Positions 1 through 8,700 of a stretch of 64,000 nucleotides of DNA are shown here, one piece after another (positions within the stretch are counted from its first letter, which is position 1; each line of letters opens with the position of its first letter). Location: positions 1 through 64,000 of the forward strand of contig JAVBLM010000008.1 of assembly GCA_031553535.1 (NCBI GenBank). Reading direction: 5' to 3'. The notes under the pieces were generated by a model. The model saw nothing but the letters and a program-made list of their open reading frames with translations. It had not been told where the DNA came from and made no database searches. The translations under genes and the position numbers were made by a program. Origin of the DNA: JAIROC01 sp031553535 (lineage in GTDB: Bacteria > Bacteroidota > Bacteroidia > Bacteroidales > WCHB1-69).

Positions 1-1
1 A

Positions 2-115
2 TTATATCTGGTACAGAGTAAGATCATTGAAAAATCAAGGCCTATTGCCGGATGGAGAGAAATCATGTTGCAATTTATGATTATCTTTGGAGATCGATGG
101 AAAAATATACCTTGA
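2..115 (+). CDS. possible 3' end of an upstream gene (partial)
   Basis: One frame is open from the left edge to a TGA at 113-115, giving 37 residues that end in GDRWKNIP. The other two forward frames stop at once or by position 80. The composition (Trp, Arg, Ile, Phe) is plausible for coding sequence, but I recognise no family. The start lies outside the window. This may be chance, because 37 open codons at a window edge is weak evidence. Confidence 0.22.
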   Translation, partial: LYLVQSKIIEKSRPIAGWREIMLQFMIIFGDRWKNIP

Positions 116-136
116 CACACTTTATTGAATAGACCC

Positions 137-388
137 AAAAACTTTTATTTGAAGATTTCAGGAAAGCCTGAAAACATCAAAAACTTTTATTTGAAGATTT
201 CAGGAAAGCCTGAAAACGTCAAAAACTTTTATTTGAAGATTTCAGGAAAGCCTGAAAACGTCAAAAACTTTCATTTGGAGGTTTCAGGAAAGTCTGAAAA
301 CGTCAAAAACTTTCATTTGGAGGTTTCAGGAAAGTCTGAAAACGTTTTAAATTTTTGTTTGGGATTTCTGGAAAGCCCGAAAGCATTA
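137..388 (+). repeat. array of six 42-bp palindromic repeats (array 1)
   Basis: Units begin at 137, 179, 221, 263, 305 and 347, an exact 42-bp period; the last unit is degenerate. Each holds an imperfect inverted repeat, TTTCAGGAAAGCCTGAAA, preceded by a TTTATTTGAAG-like arm. Units touch each other with no unique spacers, so this is not a CRISPR. Because 42 is a multiple of three, the array reads as a 14-residue peptide repeat (F-L-SGK-EN-K-N pattern) within an open frame at 125-451. I think the frame is a by-product of the DNA repeat. A related array lies at 45069-45257. Confidence 0.85.
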
Positions 389-451
389 CATATTTATATC
401 GAAGTCTTAATTTATGCTATGAACGATTCCCCAAAGGTCTATTATTTGTGA

Positions 452-914
452 GTTTCATATATGGGTACATTTGTTTGTGGCTTTTAACGACATGAAAACT
501 CATTAAATCATTGATAAAATGATATATAAATCCCGAACTCATGTTATTCTAGTTCCAGACACTAACGTCCAGTAGCGGGTGACGCTAGAAAGCAGGTATG
601 CTATAGGCAAAAATCTCAACTGAGTGGGGCTTATGTATCTGATCATCCATTGGCAATAATATAGGCGTCTTTCCCTTAGGCTGGAAAGAGACATATGATT
701 AAGACCTCTGAACAGAACCCTCGGGGGCAAAACCTTGGAGGGTTTTAAACTAACAAGGAACCAAATAAAACCGTTTGCTTTCAAGTAAGAATAGAAAAGA
801 CGAAGCGAAGCCATCGTCCAAATGTCAATAAAATACGACATATCGCATCTCTACTCTTGCATGGAATTTTATGAAACTGCGAAAGATTTATGTCGTTTAT
901 TGTTAATTTTTTAT
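452..914. other. intergenic stretch without a recognisable gene
   Basis: About 460 bases between the repeat array and the promoter of the first TPR gene. A 100-codon minus-strand frame (539-841) is open but matches nothing I know. It contains short inverted repeats, for example GTCTTTCCC with GGAAAGAGAC around 667-691 and an AACCCT/AGGGTT pair around 717-750. A structured RNA is possible, but I cannot assign one. Confidence 0.4.
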
Positions 915-922
915 TATATTTG
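915..922 (+). promoter_or_regulatory. Bacteroidetes -7 promoter element (TATATTTG)
   Basis: TATATTTG fits the TAnnTTTG consensus of the Bacteroidetes primary sigma factor and lies 31 bases before the ATG at 953. The stretch from TTGTTAATTTTTTAT through this element is nearly identical to that before the second TPR gene (33167-33174), which supports its function. No clear -33 TTG at 19-21 bases is visible. Confidence 0.6.
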
Positions 923-952
923 TATCTCCGTTTTATAAAAACAATAATATAA

Positions 953-2566
953 ATGAAAACAAAGATTTTTCACATACTACTTTTCTCCTTTTTATTACTT
1001 TCTTCCACTACTTATGGAAATACAAGTACCCAGGAGTATTGCGAAGAACTTTTTGAAACGGCAAAAAGCGAATACTTAAAAAGAAACCATGCTAAATCTA
1101 TTGAGATTCTAATAAAAATACAACCTATAGTAACGGAGAATAAATTTACGGAACTGGAAATGTCTATATTGAATCTTTTAGGAATAAATTATGCCGATTT
1201 ATTAGCTTACGATAAGGCTATGGAATATTTTTTAAAGGAGTATGAACTGGCAGTTAAATTCCAGGATCTGGATGCCGAATGTGCGGCTTTGAATAATATA
1301 TCAGTACTATATGAAGCCAATAATGAATACGGTAAAGTTTTAGATTATCTGAAAAAAGCATATAATGTTTCCATAAAATTGAATGACAGTATTAAGATGG
1401 AAGCCATTGCATCCAATATTGCAACGATGGCAATTAGGGCTGAAGACATCCCCTTGGCTGAGCAATATCTCAATATTGCAAAAAACATACAAACAAATGA
1501 TATAAATTCAAAAATCAGTACGCAGATTGTAACCGTTGAACTCCTATTGTTGAAAGGGAAATATTCCGAAGCAGAAACTATGGCTCTGAATATTTTACAG
1601 GAAGACATGGATCATAAACAGGAAGTTTTACTCTTTTTTCTTCTTTCCAAGATATATCAGAATAAAAGAAATTTAGAGAAAGCTATTTATTACATTAATG
1701 AAATATTGCATGGTGATCCTAACATTAAAGAAAAAATGAAGGCTTATGATCAACTATCCAGCCTTTATCAAGAAAATAATTCTCTCACGTTGGCTTTATC
1801 ATATAAGGATTCCGTTCTACAGGTAAAAGATTCTTTGGATAAAATAAACAACAGGCAATATGTAGAAACAAGCCGTATTCAAATGGAATTATTTAATTCG
1901 GAAAAACAATTAACCGAATATAAAACAAAACAAAAAACAGAACGCACTCTTTTTATATGTATTATTGTTTTTATAGCTTTTCTGGCCATTATACTTATCT
2001 GGACGTTCCGTATTCAATCTATAAAAAGTAAACAACGCAAACAGATTGCGGAATTAGAACTGGAACAGGAAAAAAACCAAAAACTAATTATTGAGCAGCA
2101 ATTGATAAAACAAGAAACGTTAGCATTATTGGAACAAGAGCGGTTAAATAATAAAAACAGGCAACTGGCAGCAAAGGTCTTGATCCAATCCAATAAGAAT
2201 GAAATAATAGAAAAGATCATACAGAGTTTATCAAAAGTCCCTGTCCATTCCGAAGATTCGCAGCTACAATCAATAATTAAAGAGTTGAAATCACAACTGG
2301 ATAAATCCGAACATTGGGATGATTTTCTTGCTTATTTCGAGCAGGTATCTCCTGATTTTTTATCCTCTTTGAAAGAAAAACATCCCGAATTAACTGTTTC
2401 GGATATTCGTTATCTTTCTTATATGTTTCTTAACTTCAGCACAAAAGAGATTGCATCTTTATTAAATATATCTCTTGATTCTTGCCAAAAGAAGCGTCAA
2501 CGCCTGGCTAATAAATTGGGAGTTGAAACAAATAATTTATACTCATATTTACTGACTATCGAATAA
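953..2566 (+). CDS. membrane TPR protein with LuxR-type HTH (regulator 1)
   Basis: A 537-residue protein of the Bacteroidetes TPR/LuxR regulator type. Residues 1-22 form a signal peptide ending near TYGN. Residues about 40-290 are helical repeats with TPR signatures (for example ALNNISVLYEANNEYGKVLDYLKKAY). One transmembrane helix spans about 331-352. A charged coiled coil follows, and a LuxR/GerE-like helix-turn-helix ends the protein at about 479-535 (LTVSDIRYLSY, then STKEIASLLNIS and KKRQRLANKLG). Topology puts the TPRs in the periplasm and the DNA-binding domain in the cytoplasm, so it may sense envelope state and act directly on DNA. It lies 210 bases before giant A on the same strand, its likely target by position. 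A 567-residue paralogue at 33205 has the same relation to giant D. Family identification is firm; target and signal are inferred. Confidence 0.85.
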   Translation: MKTKIFHILLFSFLLLSSTTYGNTSTQEYCEELFETAKSEYLKRNHAKSIEILIKIQPIVTENKFTELEMSILNLLGINYADLLAYDKAMEYFLKEYELAVKFQDLDAECAALNNISVLYEANNEYGKVLDYLKKAYNVSIKLNDSIKMEAIASNIATMAIRAEDIPLAEQYLNIAKNIQTNDINSKISTQIVTVELLLLKGKYSEAETMALNILQEDMDHKQEVLLFFLLSKIYQNKRNLEKAIYYINEILHGDPNIKEKMKAYDQLSSLYQENNSLTLALSYKDSVLQVKDSLDKINNRQYVETSRIQMELFNSEKQLTEYKTKQKTERTLFICIIVFIAFLAIILIWTFRIQSIKSKQRKQIAELELEQEKNQKLIIEQQLIKQETLALLEQERLNNKNRQLAAKVLIQSNKNEIIEKIIQSLSKVPVHSEDSQLQSIIKELKSQLDKSEHWDDFLAYFEQVSPDFLSSLKEKHPELTVSDIRYLSYMFLNFSTKEIASLLNISLDSCQKKRQRLANKLGVETNNLYSYLLTIE

Positions 2567-2620
2567 ATTCTTTTAAAGAAAATTCCAAAATAGGCATAAT
2601 TAGATTTCATTAAGAAAAAA

Positions 2621-2653
2621 GTCCGTTTTTATTTCACTGTTGTCCGTTTTTAT
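2621..2653 (+). promoter_or_regulatory. candidate operator: direct repeat GTCCGTTTTTAT x2
   Basis: Two exact copies of GTCCGTTTTTAT begin at 2621 and 2642, 21 bp apart (two helical turns), ending 12 bases before the -33 TTG of giant A. The second copy reads TTGTCCGTTTTTATCC. A close match, TTGTCTTATTTTTATCC, occupies the equivalent place before giant D (34949-34965). Placement and sharing suggest a regulator site, perhaps for the adjacent TPR/LuxR protein. Confidence 0.5.
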
Positions 2654-2665
2654 CCCGGTATTTTA

Positions 2666-2697
2666 TTGGCTGTTTTTTGCTTTTTATTCTATTTTTG
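2666..2697 (+). promoter_or_regulatory. promoter of giant A (TTG-N21-TATTTTTG)
   Basis: TTG at 2666-2668 and TATTTTTG at 2690-2697 are separated by 21 bases, within the Bacteroidetes spacing. The ATG at 2777 leaves a leader of about 70 bases. The promoter of giant D has the same TATTTTTGTTTT -7 region with a 22-base gap. Confidence 0.65.
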
Positions 2698-2776
2698 TTT
2701 TAGAATATCAAAGAAAAATAAAGGAGTAAGCCGAAAATCCTTTTAACAGAGTAGGAATTATTAATAATTGAATAAG

Positions 2777-5700
2777 ATGAAAAGAAAATTAATCATGTTG
2801 TCCGTTTTATTGGTGCTTGTGATGCAACAAGTATTTTCCCAACAAATTCTTATACAAGAGGATTTCGATGGGAATGTATCATATACCTCAATACCTCAAA
2901 GCTCGTGGAGATCGAATACAAGTTATTATCTTCCCAGTTTGACGGGATCTGCAACTTCAAGTTCTTATTTGGGTTTAGTTCCCAATAAAGTCGGAGACAC
3001 TACTTTTTTAGAGTCTATCCCATATAACTTTTCGGGGAAATGGTATGTACTATTACAGTTTAATCATATCTGTAAAGTTTCACCCAATGACCAAACATTA
3101 ATACAGTATAGAATAGGATCGGGATCCTGGCAGACCGTTGATGCGATGTGGTATAGTGGAAATGCTACTAATTATCTTTCTACAGGATTCAATGCGGCCA
3201 GTTATTCCCAATGGGATGCAAACAATATAGCCGTATTACCTGGTCAAGACTGGTGGAAAGAAGAAAATTTCGATATGTCATTCCATATCGGTAATGAGAT
3301 TGCTCAAATCCGTTTCGTGATTATACACGGGTCTGTTCCCAATACACAGGCTTCCTTTGGATGGTTGTTGGAAAACATACAGATAACCGCATCTCCTTAT
3401 CCTGTAAGCGACCCTATAGTAGCGTTTATTACACCGTTTGTAAAAGATACTGTTTACAGTGCAGGCCCTTGGGAAATTAATGCAAAAGTAAAAACAACTA
3501 CTACCATTGCAATTAAACAACCTTATTTAAAATATGTGGCAACAAATAATGGAGTTCATATAAAAACAGATTCTATTTTAATGGAGAATGTTTCAGGGGA
3601 TTCTTTATGGAAAGCCATCATCCCCCAATTTGAAACAGGAACAACAGTAGATTATTTTATTATAGGTAAAGATACTACAGGGAATGAAGCAACTATTTCT
3701 TCAAGCTATCATATAAAAAGAATATCCAATAATGTCTCCGGAGAATTAATAATAGGAACAGGTACCGGCTCCTCTTTCTATGAACCATATTGTGCGAGTT
3801 TTCATAGAGGTTGGAGCAGATCTATTTATATGGATTGGGAGTTTGATCCCCTTGGGCAAGGAGCTCTTATACGAGAGGTTGCTTATTATAGTGCGCGAGC
3901 CGGAAGTTCTAATCTGGAAAATTTAACAATGTATTTTAAGGCCGTTGAAGATTCGATTATAGATCCAGGATTAAATTATTTTATCGATCCGATAGCCGAT
4001 GGAGCTACTCTGGTTTGGGGAACAGCAACAAATTCTACTTCCGGTATAAGTTGGGTGACATTTGTATTACACGAACCGTTTTTATTACTTCCGGGCAAAA
4101 ACTTGATGATCTACTGGACAAATCAAGATGGCAATTCTGCAGATAACGGCGGAACAACACTCAGATGGCAATATACAACAGTAGAAAATAAGAATATACG
4201 ATCGTATGGTGATGGCGCATGGCCTACCACTGAAAACATTGCAATAAATAGTAATCGCCCCAATGTGAAATTTTATTTGGTAGACAACTCCCTATTGGAC
4301 AATTCTGCATCTATGCATTCTATTGATATAAATGACACCACCGTAACGGCATCCAACTATCAAACACCTATTGTTGTTACGGTAAAGAATAAAGGTGATT
4401 TGCCTTTAGACTCTGTTACTGTTTCATTTGCGATAAATGGCGGAGTGCCCAAAGACACTGTTGTTCACTTTAATCCGGCTTTGCCCTGGGATTTTAATGA
4501 ACAAATAAGAGTAGGCGATTATATGCAACGGGTGAATGCGTCTGATACTATTACTGCCTGGGTAAGTCTTCCCAATTCACAATATGATCCTACAATATGG
4601 GATGATACATTAACCAAAGTTGTTTATGGTACCAGTGATTTAAAAATGAAGTTTGTTGAGCATGTTACGGGTACTGCATACGACGTAGGACCATATAAGA
4701 CAACTTCCCGTATAGAATCTATTACAGGAGAACAAATAAATAATGTTTCTTTATTTGTAGAATACAGGAAAGATGCAACAGTAGAATATGATACGTTGCC
4801 AATGGTTTTTAACACAACCACCGGTTTGTGGGAAGGAACAATTCCGCAAACACAAGCGGGAAATAATATTACATATAAACTCATATTAAATGATTTTTTA
4901 GGGAATACGGTAACAGTTGCAGACAGTTTTTATATTAATGTTGCATCTACAAGTTACGTTATAGTGGGTACCGGTACATCAACCAGGTATTTTACACCTA
5001 TGAATACATTTGCTTATTATAGCTGGAGTCGTGAATTATATTTAGGAACCGAATTATCACCAACCGACGAAGGGGGGATTATTACAAAATTGGCATGGGA
5101 TTATGCTTATACAGGTACGTGGAATTTCACAAATCAAACCTGTTATATTAAAGCGGTGGACGATACCTATCTTACATCCAACGGATATGTTGATCCTGTT
5201 ACAGATGGTGCAACATTGGTATGGCAAGGTTCAATAGGTGCAAGCAAGCCGGGCTGGGCGGAAATTGAGTTGGATACCCCGTTTGAATTGCCTGCAGGTA
5301 AAAACTTAATGATTTACTGGAATCACGAACATGGCTCAAATGCAGGTTCATCATTATATACATTTAATCACCACTCTACAATGGATAATATGGCCGCTTA
5401 TGGATACCATGATATGGAATTCCACATGGCTAAAATAGGCCCCTTTTCGGCTAATTATTCTACTTATCGCCCCAATGTACGATTCTTTGTGTTAGAAGAA
5501 ATAAAAAACAATAATTCAGCCTCCGTATGCGCTATAAACTCTCCTTCATCAGGAGTTGTAACGGCAAATGTACAAGTTCCGGTAATTGTAACTATTCGTA
5601 ATGAAGGACTTGATGTTTTGTCTTCCTGTAAGATACAATGGACAAAGAATGGCACACTTCAAACATCATTGTTTCCGGGCTCTATCTATACATTAACTAC

Positions 5701-8700
5701 CCCTATCCCTACTCATTTCACCGATACGGTTGTTGTAGGATATTATACTCCAAATACAGGGGATATGGATAATATAGCTGTTTGGGTAGAACTTCCTAAC
5801 ACGATAGTTGACCTTGTTAGCCATGACGATACGGTAATGATTAGTACTGTTGCTTGTGATGGTGCCTTAGAGAGGGAATATACGGTAGGTTCTTACTCTG
5901 CGGATTATATTGATGTTGCTTCTGCACTTTTCCAATTAGCACAATGTGGTATATCGGGAAAAGTAACATTAAAGCTGGAAGACGGTACATATGCCCAAGA
6001 TATAGATCTTTCCCCATTGAATGGGTTATTGACAAACAGCGATACATTGGAAATAACCTCATTATCCGGTAGTGCAGCGAATGTAACGCTAAAACCGTTA
6101 TCGAGTCATCCCATGTTTTTGTTTTCTTCAATGGAAAACATTATTATAAATGCCTTAACCATAGATGCAACAGCTGGCAATTCCCATGTGTTTGAATTTA
6201 CCGGCCCATGTGCTAACATTGCAGTTACTAACTGTATGATTTTATTAGATACGATACGGAAAAATGCTTTCCACAAAATAACGGCTACAGGAACATTAAA
6301 TGGACTGACTGTTACAAATTGTACTGTATCAGGAGGTTCTTATGCAGTAAATTTTTCCTTAGAGGCTGCCGATAGACCCAATATTACTAATCTTGTATTT
6401 GATCATAATGTTTTCTCAGGACAATACAATATGGGTGTACTCCTTGAAAATGCAAATCCAAAAAGTATTTCCTACAACAAAATAACGTCCCGTTCTACCA
6501 ATACGGAAAAAACCTGGTATGGTATGAGCATCAACCAAAGTCGTTTTATGCCTCCAAGCAGTATAGTAGGCAATAGTATTTATTCAAATAATGCAGCTAT
6601 CACTACTTCTTTATATGGAATACGTACCTATTTTAACGATTCGGTATTAGTCGCCAACAATGAAATACATCTGAATTCTTCAGCATCAACAACTTATGGC
6701 ATCCATATAGGCAATGCAAAAGTATCGGAATATGTATATAATACGGTATTACTGACGGGCACAGGCGGATCAACATTTAATGCTTTGTATTGGTCAACCA
6801 TTGGAAATACGACCTATAATGCTACCGTAAGTCATAATATCCTTATCGCTAATGGAGGAGTGAATCCTTATGCTATATATTTATCCGCAGATATAGTGGC
6901 TTTTCAATCCAATTACCGGATAAGTGATAATAATTATTACTCATCAGGAAATCTGGGATACCATGATGTAATACAATCTGATTTGAATGCATGGAAATCT
7001 TCCATAACGATGGATGTGAATTCTATCAATATCATGCCTTCTTTTATTGACTATACTTCCAGTTTGAGGCTGGCAAACTATCAAGAATTATTGTTTCCTC
7101 TTTATTCGGGAATCTCGACAGATATAACAGGGGCAAAACGGCCTTCTCTTTCTTCGATAGGGGCTTATTCCCAGTCTACAACAGGTACTGATGTCATGTT
7201 ATTGCAAGTTAACTCCTGGGAAGAAGAGGTTGTTGAAGAACAAGTTGTTGATATTTCTCTAAATGTATTTAATTCAGGTAGTGTACCTGTCAATAGAATC
7301 GTATTTGGTTGGAGTTTGAATGGGCAATTGCAGAATCCTGTAACACATACAATTTCACCGTCATTGGCGCCTTCGGAAGATTTGAATATTCTGGTAGAAT
7401 CGTTTCCGGTAACAGGTACCGACAGATTCGATGTAATTGTATGGATAGATACTGTTAATACAGCAAAAGATGTTAATCAGAGGAATGATAGCGCTTTTGT
7501 TTCCACAACAGCACGTCCCTTAGTCGAATTTGTTGCTCCGTTTGTGAAAGATACTATATACGGGTTGACATTTGATGTAAATGCAGTGATCCGCACACAG
7601 TCGGGCGCCCCTGTATCTCCACCGGAATTAAACCTTACAACTACTGTTACCGGATACCATACCTTTACATCATCTGTACCTATGACATTGACCGATGGTA
7701 TATGGCAAGTAACAATTCCCCGGCAATATTACGGCAGCAAGGTTATTTACTCTCTGACGGTATCAGACCTTTTCGGCAATACAGTTACACTTGTAGACTC
7801 TACTTATTTAAAATTCGAACCGGACAGGAAAGACACTGTTACAATAGGCACGGGAACCACTACCGTTGATAATAATCCGTACAATTATTATTATACATGG
7901 AGTCGAAATTATTATATGGACTATGAGATAGATCCAGGTAAAAGAGGAGGGTATATAAACAGTATTGCCTTTTACAATGCATCCCCCTTCGCTTCTGCTG
8001 TTAATAATGTGTCTTTGTACTTAAAAGCGGTTCCGGATTCTACGGTTTCATCAGGATATGTAAATCCGTTTGTTGACGGGGCAACATTAGTATGGGGGCC
8101 TGCCGTTGCAACTATGCCGGGAACAGATTGGATGACATTTTCACTCAGTACGCCTTTTTACTTACCCCGCGATATGAATTTATTGGTATATGTCGATAAT
8201 CAGTCCGGAGTTTCCGGTTCCAATGGCCCATCATGGCAATCTACAACTCAAAATAAACCCATGTCTATTTATGAATATGATCCGTCTTCTTTCCCTTCCA
8301 GTCTTTCAGGAATCCAGACTATAGTTCGTCCGAATATTCAGATAGATTTATCTGCAGATGCCGAATATTATTCAGGCTATGATCTGGCAATATTGTCCAT
8401 GGTAGAACCTGTAAATACAGGTAGCCTCTGTTCTCCGAACTACACTCCTGTAAAGATAGCCGTTAGCAATTTGGGAGAGAATAAATATAACTTTGTTCAA
8501 AATCCAATAGAAGTAGGAATAGAGATCAGTGATCCTGTAGGTCATTATTATCATTATACCAATATAATATACACAGGAGAGTTGGCACCCGGGGAAACTG
8601 CTCCCGTAGAATTCATGTCGGCCTTGCCCATTATGTATTCAGGCACTTATGGCATTAAAGCATGGGTAAACAGCCCTATAGATAACATTTCCTACGATGA

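Noticed and set aside
137..388. CRISPR array
   Set aside because: Units are contiguous 42-bp tandem repeats with no unique spacers, and no cas gene is near.
125..451. 108-residue repeat protein read through array 1
   Set aside because: The repeat is palindromic at DNA level and its length is a multiple of three, so an open frame arises without selection. No promoter or known family.
539..841. 100-residue minus-strand protein
   Set aside because: No recognisable domain, odd composition and no promoter; kept only as an intergenic note.
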